NCBI GenBank assembly: GCA_907163375.1
Contig: CAJQUW010016138.1
Coordinates: forward strand, 248,001-312,000
Origin: Prostheceraeus crozeri
Taxonomy: Eukaryota; Platyhelminthes; Polycladida; Euryleptidae
Reading direction: 5' to 3'
DNA length: 64,000 bases
Shown: positions 9,557-19,030 of the stretch, piece by piece
Position numbering within the stretch: position 1 is the stretch's first letter
Layout: each line of letters opens with the position of its first letter
Translations under genes and position numbers: made by a program
The notes under the pieces: model-generated
The model's database searches: none
What the model was told of the DNA's origin: nothing
What the model saw: the letters and a program-made list of their open reading frames with translations, nothing else

Positions 9557-10486
9557 GTGCGCTATGTGGATGATATTTTAGCTTTGGTTCCTGATAATTT
9601 CAATGTTGATGCTTTTCTCTTTTTCATGAATTCCCTATATCCATCCCTTTCTTTCACACATGAATGGGAAACTAATTCATGCATTCCGTTTTTAGATGTT
9701 CTTATTTTGCGTAGCTCCAACCGGTTGTCCTTTAAAGTTTATCGTAAACCCACCCATACTGATTCCTACCTCCACTTTTTTTCCTTTCATCCCCTATCTG
9801 TCAAAATTAGTGTTGCCCAAGGGTTATTTTTACGTGCCCTCAGAATTTGTAGCCATGAGTACCTTAGTGATGAATTTGATCGCATTTTTAGATCGTTGTC
9901 CCAATTGGCTTATCCCCCATCTATTCTGTATAAAGCTCAATATAAAGCCAAATGTTCTTTTTATAAAACTCGACCTCATGTTGAGGTTGAGAAAAAGAAT
10001 TTTTATTTTAGTGTTCCGTTTGTCCCATCTCTAGATACTCAAGTGCATTCTAGGTTACGTAAATCGCTGGATTGTAATCTCGCTTTTTCATACCCCAATA
10101 AGATTAAGTCTTTTGTTGTTTCTAATGCCCCCAGGCAGAATGTTTCCGCGGGTATTTATAAGATTAATTGTAACGATTGTGATAAATTCTATATAGGTGA
10201 AACAGGTCGTTGTTTAGATACTAGAATTAAGGAACACAAACTTGATTTTCGCAATAGGAATTTTAACAATGCCATGTTTGTCCATTCTTTTGATAATAAT
10301 CATTCTTTTAATTTTGATAATAGTAGACTTATCTATAAATGTCCAGATGTGCATTCTCGCAAAGTGATTGAATCATCACTAATTAAGACGTGGAAATCCA
10401 ACACTGTAAATTTGAACCAAGGTGTCATAACTTTGAACCCCCATGTAGCCAGCCTCGTGTCTAATGGCATCAGTTTCCCGCCTTGA
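9557..10486 (+). CDS. PLE1 right copy: RT C-terminus plus GIY-YIG endonuclease
   Basis: Mirror copy of the frame at 8519-9448, identical over all 309 residues. The arm's inner edge adds a few upstream codons (DELLPSFNGPSPSFFV) before RYVDD, which shows that truncation occurred inside the RT palm just before catalytic motif C. In this family the RT and endonuclease together carry out target-primed insertion. This right-hand copy keeps the longer 3' end (to 10720) and is therefore the likely primary copy, the left arm being the secondary, inverted one. Confidence 0.85.
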   Translation: MRYVDDILALVPDNFNVDAFLFFMNSLYPSLSFTHEWETNSCIPFLDVLILRSSNRLSFKVYRKPTHTDSYLHFFSFHPLSVKISVAQGLFLRALRICSHEYLSDEFDRIFRSLSQLAYPPSILYKAQYKAKCSFYKTRPHVEVEKKNFYFSVPFVPSLDTQVHSRLRKSLDCNLAFSYPNKIKSFVVSNAPRQNVSAGIYKINCNDCDKFYIGETGRCLDTRIKEHKLDFRNRNFNNAMFVHSFDNNHSFNFDNSRLIYKCPDVHSRKVIESSLIKTWKSNTVNLNQGVITLNPHVASLVSNGISFPP

Positions 10487-10600
10487 TGTTTACCGACTCT
10501 TGTTATCCCCTCACCTGTCGTCCCTCTTATCAATTTTCCTTCTTTTGAGTGATTGTCAAGTTTCCGGTTTCCTATATAAATGTAATTCTGATTTTCTTTC

Positions 10601-10645
10601 ACTGCCCATGATTATGTCCACTGTACGTTGGTCGAAAGCTCGGGA
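10601..10645 (+). ncRNA. Hammerhead-like core in the PLE1 3' region (degenerate)
   Basis: Downstream of the coding frame, ATGATTA, a stem-loop around CCACTGTACGTTGG, then GAAAGC follow in the order of a hammerhead ribozyme core (CUGANGA - stem II - GAAA). The first box has two mismatches, so activity is doubtful. The mirror copy lies at about 8360-8404 on the minus strand. Penelope elements are known to carry hammerhead ribozymes. Confidence 0.4.
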
Positions 10646-10720
10646 ATAAACTTTCATTACTTATTGTGGCTTTTGAATTAGATATTTATTTGACTCAAAG
10701 TGATAATACTTTAAATTACA

Positions 10721-10731
10721 TGGATAATAGT
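10721..10731. repeat. Target-site duplication of PLE1, right copy
   Basis: TGGATAATAGT, matching the bases immediately left of the palindrome at 8311-8321. Confidence 0.75.
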
Positions 10732-10875
10732 ACACTTCTATGACTTTCTATGGTATCATTAATTTCTATGGCCACGTATCGACATCTACATGCAACATTC
10801 ACATAAATTACAACACAGATATCATCATACTAATGCAGTCATGCAAGATATCCATTGCTACAACAACATTAATTA

Positions 10876-11020
10876 TTTACGCAACTAGTGCAAAATATCC
10901 ATCTTTATTGCTTTCTTCGAGGTCAACATATCTATGCACGAGCCCAAAGGGCGAGGGCATAGAATGTTGATTGAGGAGAAAGCAAAAGATGGATATCTTT
11001 GCACGAGTTGTGTAGGTAAT
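10876..11020. repeat. Imperfect inverted repeat (hairpin element)
   Basis: Two arms of about 60 bp, each with CAACT-GTGCAAA-ATATCCATC and a GCTTTCTTC-type block, face each other around AGCCCAAAGGGCGAGGG. A second, near-perfect hairpin, ATTACTGCACG...CGTGCAGTAAT, follows at 11163-11186. It looks like a short foldback (MITE-like) repeat; family not recognised. Confidence 0.6.
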
Positions 11021-12079
11021 TTTATTTTTCACCGATATCATGACCATTATGACTAATCTAATTCTATGGTGTTTGATGAGTTACAATAATAAGCGGGTTT
11101 TATATAATTCAATTGCATATCTATATAGAAATCTATAATTCAACCAGTGCAATAATGAAAATATTACTGCACGCCCGTGCAGTAATCTGCTTTACAGGTA
11201 AAATAAAGTGACAGGATATCTACATTATGCGCACGGTGAAAAATAAATGTTACTAGCGCTAAATGTATTACCGGAGTGATGTAGTGTATGCTGAATAACA
11301 CTGATTTCACGATATTCATGGGAGCAAAATATTTGAATATCAGCGCATTTCTAGTTCTTGGTTATCTTGGTTAACAATCTTCACCTCATATTTTGGGAAA
11401 ATCAAGTAATTTGATTGAAAACAAGCTATCGTGATGGTAATACACTGCTTGTACAAGGTCAAAGTGTGAAGTTTTGGATCTGTAACTTTAGCAGTTCATT
11501 TTAATAATCAACCCAGCTCACATCATTGGGCAACATAGCCAGCTGTTTTCCCACAAATTGTCAGGCCAATCGGTGCTATAGTTTCGTCGCAACAGTCGAA
11601 AAACGTCGAAAAATGGTCGTTTTTAAGGAAAATGCGAAAATGTAATAAAGTTTGGGGAGAGGTTTTTTTTCAAAACTGGCAGCTCCTGCATGGATGTTCC
11701 TTAGTTTTAGACGACAGCTAATCTTTCTGTCTGATTAACTTTTCGAAATTCAGAAAAAAGTCGAAAAAGTGCGCACCCTAAGTACAACTTTGCCTTGAAA
11801 AGTCGACGTAGGCCTCTTCGACGAACGAAATGCATTGTCAAGGCCTTTGAGTCCATTTGTTTTTGCTTGGCGATTCCTTACTGTTTTCTGTTAATATTAT
11901 TTCCATTTTCTGAGGTCGTTTTTGTCTTATTTATCTATTTATTTGCAGAACAATATTATACTGGCGCATCGTACAAGTACTGCTGGGCCACCATACAAAA
12001 AAGTACATCCAGAACTAAATTAGCATTGGGGATAAGATCGACAGAACAGAAAGGTTTTGAGGGAGCGTCGGGAATGAAC
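11021..12079. other. Intergenic stretch without genes
   Basis: AT-rich sequence with the small 24-bp hairpin at 11163-11186 and no coding signature. The longest frames here lack family features and codon structure. Confidence 0.5.
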
Positions 12080-12490
12080 TAAGGAAGTGATCAGAGATAG
12101 TTTTGCAGGAATCGTAATCGAACGTTTGATGGATGGTATCTGCCATGCTATGCTGCAAAACAGCTTGTCAGACTTTGGAGATTTCAAGTGTCATTGACAG
12201 GTTTGAGTCGAGATGAACACCGAGACTATGGAGATTAGTCCGAGGCAAAAAAGCAGAAGGAATCAATTAATATTGGAGTGGTGGAATTAGATGTCGTTTT
12301 CACGATGATGAGCACCACATCAATTCTGGCTCTGCAATATTGAGTGGCAGGTTGTTGGAATTCAACCAGGAACACAGCTTGGTGACACACTAAGACAGTC
12401 GATTTTCAAGGTCGAGAGAAGATCATATAGTGAGCAGGACCCATGGATAATTATATCGTCTGCGTAGATGTGAACATTTACATCGTTGTT
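12080..12490 (-). pseudogene. LINE reverse-transcriptase scrap (CR1/Jockey-like)
   Basis: On the minus strand, 12440-12475 reads VHIYADDIIIHGSC, the catalytic YADD box of a LINE reverse transcriptase. About 40 residues further on, VTKLCSWLNSNNLPLNI and ELMWCSSS match the equivalent segment of the LINE at 42420-44440 (VTAWCSSKRLLLNANKCEMM and WCSSS). Several frame changes and stops separate these blocks, and neither the endonuclease nor the 3' end is present. It is a small, old fragment of the same broad LINE group. Confidence 0.6.
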
Positions 12491-13100
12491 TAAGATCAGA
12501 CAGGGAATTATTCATGTGATTCAAGCTCACATTGACTTCAAAAAATATTGCAAATGAGATTTAAATTAAAATCTCTGTTATAGATATGTACAATGATGCA
12601 ATAATGATATGCGAAAAAGATCATGGACATCATAACAAGTCAAAACTCCAGCATAATGCAAATAGAAAATCATAGATCAAGATATCTCTCGCTTTCCTTG
12701 ATTGTTGTACATTTAGGTGCCGAGTCAATCATTTGTCTCTGTTGTTTAGAGAAGGGCATCTTTCCTTAATGAGAATGGCTTCGACAATCTGCTGACTGGG
12801 AAACATGTCAAAATTATCATTTGATCAATTATTCCTTTCGATTTGATGCTGTGTTGCTCAATTGACTGATTTTCCATGAACTTTGATGGATTTTTGCATT
12901 GTTTTCGTGTTGTTTGCTTCCTAATTTCAGTTCATTTGTTGTAAAACCAAAATATTGAGATCTATTGCAAGAATACTCTTGACGAATGTATTGGTATACA
13001 ACATTATGATCAGAATTCCACTTATCCTCCTTTGTTTTTATTGCGTTGGTCAGCTTAATGCTTTTGTAATACAAGTATATTCTCATGGTAATTCGACAAT
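12491..13100. other. Intergenic stretch, nothing recognised
   Basis: AT-rich sequence. Weak minus-strand protein-like text between 12830 and 13100 may belong to the PLE scrap that follows, but shows no motif. Confidence 0.4.
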
Positions 13101-13245
13101 TTTCAATCTTAGGTTCAGTATTATCACTTACAATTTTGATAATTTTGACTTAAATTTCTCAATAATCTGAGTCAAATGAGCCTGATCCTTGACAATGAGA
13201 AAGTTATCATCAACGTACCGATAATAAGTGTTACGTTATTCTTCT
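13101..13245 (-). pseudogene. Penelope-like reverse-transcriptase scrap
   Basis: Minus-strand text reads TYYRYVDDNFLIVKDQ followed by a charged helix, then a stop. YRYVDD is the form of the RT catalytic box typical of Penelope-like elements (compare WYRYVDDIF in the PLE at 59070). Only about 45 residues can be read. It is old and isolated, and no endonuclease part was found. Confidence 0.5.
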
Positions 13246-14239
13246 TTAATTGACTGGAAGACTTTATTTTCTAAATTACTTTCATTACAAATATATCAGA
13301 GATGTGCATTTTCGCTCCGACTTTGCGCTCCTCGCTCCGGAGCACAGCGCCAATTTCCCGGAGCGCGAAGCGCAGAATTTTTGGCGGAGCGCAAGAAAAC
13401 AATGGCGCGTATTCCTTGAAACTAACATCTCATGAAAACACTAGATTCTATCATGAACAGATAATTTCTCTTGCCATCGGTTTAATCCTCATAAGTAAAT
13501 TTGCCACAAAGAGACTCAGCTTGAGTTTTAGGATCGTAATTGTGAGTTTTGACACTAAATAGATGCGCTGTCATTCTTTTGATTACTTTTACATGTTCAC
13601 GACTAAGTGAATATATCTTGACGGCCAGATGTGAAGTATCGAGAATGCAACGCATATTCTATAATGGCAACCTTGTCAAGGATGTTTGCGATGAATTGTG
13701 CCTTATATAAGAAAAAAATTGAGAACATCAAGTGGTATCTTTAGACATTGAATGAATGCATTTAATAGCAGTTGTGGTCAGCAAAAAAGGTAAGATACAG
13801 CAGGGTGCAGGAGAGACGGTGCATGTAGACGATAGGGGCTGTTAATGCGAGGACCAGTGACTTAGAAAAGGAATCTCCATTATTTCTATGTCAATGAATG
13901 ATGGAGGCAGACAGGAAAAAGAAGAAAAACGAGTATCAAAACACCGGAAAGCATGCAGAGATAGAGAGAAAGAAGAGAGCCTTCCACCGAGAGGAGACAT
14001 GAGAAGGATGGCAATAGAAAAGCGAGGAGAAAGGCAGCTGAAAATGACTTCTCTCGCGAATCTTCTACCACATTTCCATTTCTGCTATTCTTGCTCATTA
14101 TAATTTCATAGTTCGTCAAAATAATAAGATGACTCCTGATTGGACTAGCGTGCTTGAATTTCTTGTCACACGTTCAGCAATCCGACGCGTTCGTGGATTA
14201 CTCTATGTGAAGATATTCGGCACTATACAATTTACTTAT
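13246..14239. other. Intergenic stretch left of fossil C
   Basis: No gene recognised. A compact GC-rich patch at 13310-13385 contains repeated GCGCTCC/GGAGCGC words that can pair with one another (a local foldback). The rest is AT-rich. Confidence 0.5.
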
Positions 14240-14356
14240 AGTAGTATGAAAAAGTCAATTACTGGACGTTTCTTTCGTCCCCCATGTAATCTCGGGACGA
14301 TTGGGCTTATCTCGGGACGATCGCCTTATCTGGGACGATTTTGATGATGAATGGGC
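14240..14356 (+). repeat. Left terminal inverted repeat of fossil C
   Basis: Begins AGTAGTATG, then GTCAATTAC, CGTCCCC, ATAATCTCGGGACGAT-like words and GATGATGAATGGG, which pair in order with 34286-34397. The word GGGACGAT is iterated three times. The left flank contains AATTTACTTAT, and AATTTACTCAT occurs just outside the right TIR, a possible but imperfect trace of the target. Confidence 0.8.
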
Positions 14357-14394
14357 AGGATAACAAGCAGTAAGGATAAAATGATAGATCAGTT

Positions 14395-14862
14395 ATGGGC
14401 TTCTCATGCTCCAAGAAGCCAGGCACAGCTGAAGTGAAGGGAACAGACATGCGTCAATTGATCCTGAATCGACTATCAGTGATGAGGGAGACAGAATTAC
14501 TGACACTGTTTAATGGTTTGATAGAGCGTGGACTTTTATGCGAATCTCCAGAAAAAAAGACTGCTCCAGCCTTGTTAAAACGTTTGGAAGTTCTTCACGA
14601 GGCGATTGACTGTCTTTATAAGGAGCTGCATAAGATTTCAGCGTATGTTCATTCTCTATATGATACGAAATCAAAATCTGTTCCCTCTGCCGACCTACCC
14701 CTGATCAGTACGGATGAAGTAGTCGAGGACGTGGATGAAATTGATATTCTTCTCAAACCGCCTGAGGGAACTGATCAGATAGACCTGGGAGCAAAATTTG
14801 ATAAACCGAAATCTGGGGATGATCAATATATAAAATTGATAAAGTGGCTGGACAGATATATA
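14395..14862 (+). pseudogene. Fossil C gene next to the left end, MGxxC-type N-terminus
   Basis: First gene inside the left TIR. The N-terminus MGFSCSKKPG has Gly2, Ser/Cys and Lys in the pattern of N-myristoylated, palmitoylated proteins, which would place the product at a membrane; this is inference from the motif. The rest is helical and charged, with an acidic segment near residue 110. The gene is interrupted by the mariner at the TA dinucleotide at 14861-14862, and acidic coding-like text resumes right of it (16658-16951). Product unrecognised. Part of the fossil. Confidence 0.5.
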
Positions 14863-16655
14863 CAGGGTGAGCGGAAAGTCTTTCCCTGATTTCGAAAGCC
14901 TGTAGTTTCAAAGCAAATATATTTCTAAGTCTAATTCTTCGTCTCATAATTAAGAATGTACCAAAGTTTTATATCAAAACAAGCATTTTGATCTACTACA
15001 ATCTCTTCAATCGCTCAAGGGTTAGAGATGCTTTCGTACAAAATTGAGCAAATGAAATGCGAAAATATAAATGAATGAGCTAAAACTTGCAAACACTGTC
15101 TAAGTTTATGCTGAAGTGAATGTCCTTTTGGATTCTATTTCTTGGAAGCAACCAGGTGTTCTAAGCTTTTGATGATTCTAATGTGTCAATGCGATAGAAA
15201 ACATAGCTGACCGGCTTCAAAGCGACCAGATTGAAATGCATGTGCCTAGACTAACGACACCAATGTCGTCCAGATATCTATGCTTTTAAATGCTTCTGTG
15301 CGATGTGTGAAACCATTGTGATCAAATATATATTGTCAAAATCAATCGAATAGTTGGATTCATATTGTCTGCTTTTGATTAATACGATTCACTCAGATGT
15401 GTGTTAGTGCTGAAAAATATGATATGAAATCAAGAGAACAGAAATTTATTTTCATTTCACTTCGCGATGCTATCAACCGAAGAACGCATCTCCATTGTCC
15501 TGCTAATGGCAGAATTGAAATCTGTGACATCTGTCCAGAGGAAGTGGCATTCTCTGCATGATAGCAAACCACCAGCAGAAAAGACCATTCGAGAGTGCTT
15601 CAAAAAATTCAAAGAGACTGGATCTGTTCACGACCGTGACAGAAGCAGTCGACCATCTCTAAATGATAGTGATGATATGATCGAGCAGCTGTTCAGTGAT
15701 CATCCATCAACGTCACTTCGTTCAGCATCTAATCAATTGAGCATGCCTTACTCAACTATCCGAGATCACTTAAAGAGGGATATAGGAATGAAACCCTTTC
15801 ACAGTACAACGGTTCAAACCCTGTACCAATCTGACAAAGCTGCCAGACTTGAAATGTGCACCGAGTTTCCTACCAGAATAGCGGAGGATGACGCCTATAT
15901 TAACAACGTATTTTTTCCGACGAGGTGACATTTCATCTGAATGGCCGCATCAATCGCCATAACTGCGTTATCTGGGGAAAAAACAATCCTCATGAAATTC
16001 ACGAAGTTCCAATGAAATCTCCATCAGTTTGTGTTTGGGCAGGGATGTATCGCGATCGAGTGATAGGACCATTCCTATTTGAATCGACGGTCAAGGCCAA
16101 GGACTACCTCGAAATGCTGCAAGAATTTGCCATTCCTGCGATGAAGAGGATGAGACGTTTTTAAAAAACCATCTTCATACATGATGGTGCACCATGTCAT
16201 TGGGTGAACACGACGAAGTCTTTCCTTTATTCTAACTTCGGTAACCGCTGGATCGGTAACAATGGCCCATTACAATGGGCTCCACGAAGTCCAGATTTGA
16301 CCCCGATGGACTTTTACTTTTTGGAGTCACGTTAAATCTTTGGTTCAAAAACAAGCGCCTACCAGCATCACGGGTCTCAAGTGTGCGATTCAAGAAGCAT
16401 TTAATCAACTTTTGCCATCGCATCTTGACTCTGCTTTTCAGTCGTTCGAGAAAAGACTTGATCTTTGTGTGTCTGTTGATGGAGGTCATTTTGATCAACT
16501 GCTGTGACTAAATAGATTTCAGTGGATCAAAATGCTTGTTTTGGCATAAAACTTTGGTGCATTCTTAATTATGAGACGAAATATTAGACTTAAAAATATA
16601 TTTGCCTTGAAACTACAGGCTTTTGAAATCAGGGAGAGACTTTCCGCTCACCCTG
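14863..16655 (+). mobile_element. Tc1/mariner-superfamily transposon inserted in fossil C
   Basis: A 1793-bp element with terminal inverted repeats of about 135 bp. The ends read CAGGGTGAGCGGAAAGTCTT on both sides, and a TA target duplication lies at 14861-14862 and 16656-16657. Internal subterminal sequence (AAGCATTTTGATC) is also mirrored. One transposase frame lies inside. The target was the coding part of a fossil C gene, so this mariner arrived after C had settled. The TIRs are still nearly identical, with scattered mismatches. Confidence 0.9.
15467..16505 (+). pseudogene. Mariner-type transposase, frameshifted
   Basis: The first frame (15467-15928) gives an N-terminal helix-turn-helix region (MLSTEERISIVLLMAELKSV, TIRECFKKFKETGSVHDRDR, GRPS-like SSRPS). 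At the T-run near 15910 the frame slips; the second frame starts FSDEVTFHLNG with the first catalytic Asp, passes VWAGMYRDRVIGPFLF, and near 16162 slips or stops again before IFIHDGAPCHW (second Asp) and APRSPDLTPMDFYF (third Asp, about 36 residues later). The last third has further stops. The DD-D triad with PRSPDLTPMD puts it in the IS630-Tc1-mariner superfamily, in a mariner-like branch. It is dead, with at least three lesions. Confidence 0.8.
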
Positions 16656-17291
16656 TATAGGGATGGAAGACGGACAGTAGCAAAGAAGACATGGACGAAA
16701 CGGACTAGAAGATGATTGCTGTGGCTGATTTAGAGAGCGTGGACTTTGCGCGGATGACAGTATGCACAGTCTTCATTGATGAGAATGATTAGGATGATGT
16801 TGATTTTGAGCGACTGGTAGTGGTGTTGTTGGAGCATATAATTGATGAACATGATTTAAATGATGTAGATTTCAGTAAGATGGTGCTGGAGATGGTGACT
16901 GACGAAGCGGATGTACAGAATTTTGTGGTCATTGATAAGGAGGGACAGTAATTTGTGGAGACAACAATGTTGTGGATTCATGTGAGAGATGTGCGTCTGT
17001 ATCTAATTGTCTGCAAAAGTTTGTGAAGAACAGAACATCATTCTTTGAGCGATCTTTTATTCGTGGTGTAAGTGGTCGATTCGGATGTGATTAAAAGGTA
17101 GTGATGCAGAAGGTGAGAGATTAATTGAAGGCATGGTGTGGAAGTATGGTGAATTGACAGGTGTTGTTGGATCTGGTGTGAATGGTGTAGAGCATAAATT
17201 TGTGCTCTAGATTTTGTGAGAGATGTGCTTGGCGTTTCAGCCGATGTGATTGAAGTTCGCTTACCGGAAAGGTGTCTGCGTGTAGAGACTG

Positions 17292-17867
17292 ATAGTCCGG
17301 CAGCCAGGACGAGTTTCTGCAGGGAACGTGGCCGAAAGTGAGACTTTCACAGATTGATGTACACCCTATGCCTACTACGAATCGGCACGTCTGCCGGGTT
17401 CTAGTGAGTTCCTCTTCTTGCCAGACAAGATCAAAGAAAAACACATGTAAATCCAATGGGACGCAGATTGCATTTTTCGGCTAAAATGAAGGAGAATGAA
17501 TTAATGAATTAATGATGATGAATTAAGAGGCTCACCAAAACTAAATGCGTTTCGCTATATAAACAGGGGTGCATGAAAATGTAAGGAAATGACCGGAAGA
17601 CATTCCATGCCAAAAATTGTGACTGTGGGGTTAGTACTTTTCGTATAATTAGAGAAAACATGCAAAATTTCATTTTAGCCGAAAAATGCAATCTGCGTCC
17701 CATTGGATTTACATGTGTTTTTCTTTGATCTTGTCTGGCAAGAAGAGGAACTCACTAGAACCCGGCAGACGTGCCGATTCGTAGTAGGCATAGGGTGTAC
17801 ATCAATCTGTGAAAGTCTCACTTTCGGCCACGTTCCCTGCAGAAACTCGTTCTGGCTGCCGGACTAT
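17292..17867. repeat. Local inverted duplication in fossil C (199-bp arms)
   Basis: Arms 17292-17490 and 17669-17867 are reverse complements with hardly a mismatch, around a 178-bp unique centre. The right arm continues into an open frame (17703-18062), and the left arm runs into unrelated sequence, so the left arm looks like the copy. The pair would form a long hairpin in single strands or RNA. Confidence 0.85.
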
Positions 17868-18062
17868 GATGCCTATTATCTAGCAAGTATGGTGCGTGAT
17901 TATGAGTTGCCTTTGGGTGTGAATGGTGCAATGTATCGTGCGTGGAATTATCGGTGTTTTCAGGGTATTGAGAGAGTGAGAGATCGCATAATGAGACAGA
18001 ATACTGAGACAGACATCGCACGCTCAAAAACGGCTATCATTGCAGTTTGTCTGATGTTGTAG
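17703..18062 (+). CDS. Fossil C ORF, 119 aa, unrecognised
   Basis: Open frame whose first 60 codons lie in the right arm of the inverted duplication. After the arm it has an aromatic, basic middle (WLPDYDAYYLASMVRDYELP, then GAMYRAWNYRCFQGIERVRD) and a short hydrophobic C-terminus (AIIAVCLML). The middle looks like genuine protein text; the proper start is uncertain. No family recognised. Part of the fossil, orientation shared with the genes that follow. Confidence 0.35.
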   Translation: MDLHVFFFDLVWQEEELTRTRQTCRFVVGIGCTSICESLTFGHVPCRNSFWLPDYDAYYLASMVRDYELPLGVNGAMYRAWNYRCFQGIERVRDRIMRQNTETDIARSKTAIIAVCLML

Positions 18063-18250
18063 AGATCGCGTTGTTTTTCTTTGAAAAGTATTGCCCTAAT
18101 TACCTGATAAAGTTCGCGTTGATGTTGAAGGGTGACTGTTGAGACGATTGTGTTATGAAGACGAAAAAAGTGGAGACGATTGAAAATGATATATAAATGA
18201 AGATTATCGCTCCAGAAATCATCATGCCGCTATCTATCTGACAATATGCA

Positions 18251-18532
18251 ATGCCTGAGTTTACTTCTCTTGATGGAGACTCCATCTTTCATGTTCGTGA
18301 GGAGGAAGAGTATGACGATAGCGTTTGGTCTCAGACGCCACCTCCAGCCCAATATGAAGATCTGCCGATGAGTCCACTGCCACCAGAAGAGGAGTTTGAA
18401 GATTTCCTCCTACTCGACGAGCACGAGGTGCTGATGTATGTATGTGACTTGTTGGAGATTCATGCTCCTGTATCCCTGCCCACATGCACCAGTGAGACCG
18501 AACTTTTCACTCGTGTTGTGGAGTTTCTTTGA
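18251..18532 (+). CDS. Fossil C acidic small protein (93 aa)
   Basis: Starts MPEFTSLDGDSIF and is strongly acidic with Pro-rich linkers (QTPPPAQYEDLPMSPLPP) and a Leu-rich segment LLLDEHEVLMYVCDLLEIH. Small acidic, short-motif-rich proteins occur in adenovirus- and adintovirus-type genomes as regulators of host cells, but no LxCxE pocket-binding motif is present, so I leave the role open. A TATATAA lies 70 bp upstream. This frame looks whole. Confidence 0.45.
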   Translation: MPEFTSLDGDSIFHVREEEEYDDSVWSQTPPPAQYEDLPMSPLPPEEEFEDFLLLDEHEVLMYVCDLLEIHAPVSLPTCTSETELFTRVVEFL

Positions 18533-18616
18533 TTTTTTAGTAACACACATGACAGAATGGGGAATTATTAATCATGATCATGGTTATGTCAAGTTCTCTA
18601 GTCTAGTATAATCATA

Positions 18617-18769
18617 ATGCGACGTAGATACAGGCGTCGACGACGACGACAGAGAGGCGACTTCTTAAGTCTTAATCCAACAGGAATGCTTTCTTCAATT
18701 AGACATGCCCTAAAGATTATAGTGGATATTGAGAAGGCACTGAAAAGTGGGAAAGACACTTTTGCGTAA
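18617..18769 (+). CDS. Fossil C arginine-rich mini-protein 1 (50 aa)
   Basis: Fifty residues: a start of MRRRYRRRRRRQRGDF followed by a helical, less charged tail (SSIRHALKIIVDIEKAL). Such arginine-rich mini-proteins package DNA in adenovirus-like particles, and similar small genes occur in capsid-bearing Polinton relatives; the role here is inference. It is the first of three arginine-rich frames in 650 bp. Confidence 0.5.
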   Translation: MRRRYRRRRRRQRGDFLSLNPTGMLSSIRHALKIIVDIEKALKSGKDTFA

Positions 18770-18821
18770 GATGTCAAAGAAGTTATGATTTAAGCATCTA
18801 TTCACTTATCATATTCATGAA

Positions 18822-18917
18822 ATGAAGCGACGCAGAAGACTTCGCAGACAGAGACATAGGGGTGAACTTGGTGGTTTTTGGATTGTGTGTAGCACTGTTC
18901 AAAGAGATGGCGCGTGA
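18822..18917 (+). CDS. Fossil C arginine-rich mini-protein 2 (31 aa)
   Basis: Begins MKRRRRLRRQRHRGELGG, clearly parallel to mini-protein 1 (RRRQRGDF against RRQRHRGEL), suggesting a local duplication. It is very short and may be a remnant rather than a complete gene. Confidence 0.4.
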   Translation: MKRRRRLRRQRHRGELGGFWIVCSTVQRDGA

Positions 18918-19030
18918 CTCTAGCATAAGATTGCGTGGTGATCATGTTGTGTATAGGGAGCATCCAGTGTTTGCCGCGAGCCAGTGGTGAAAGTTTCACA
19001 TAGAAGGAGGAGGCTGACAGATTATTTATC

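Larger units (their letters stand above)
8321..10720. mobile_element. Penelope-like element PLE1, perfect inverted dimer
   Basis: Two 5'-truncated copies of one Penelope-like retroelement lie head to head: left arm 8321-9495 (minus), right arm 9510-10684 (plus), each 1175 bp, with a 14-bp spacer. The encoded 309-residue proteins are identical. The right copy continues 36 bp beyond the arm (10685-10720) and is followed by the second target duplication. Penelope elements are known to insert as partial tandem or inverted copies; here the entire palindrome sits inside one target duplication. The lack of divergence between arms indicates a recent insertion, or one formed from a single template. 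Confidence 0.85.

Noticed and set aside
8321-10684. Palindrome as an assembly or library artefact
   Set aside because: The direct 10-bp repeat on both sides, the 14-bp unique centre and the one-sided 36-bp tail are what a real insertion would leave; PLE2 has the same plan. Long reads would still be welcome.
15467-16505. Programmed frameshifting in the mariner transposase
   Set aside because: Breaks lie in homopolymer runs and are followed by further stops in the last third; ordinary decay explains them.
18251-18532. Retinoblastoma-binding (LxCxE) oncogene-like protein
   Set aside because: The Leu-rich segment contains Cys but not in the LxCxE spacing.
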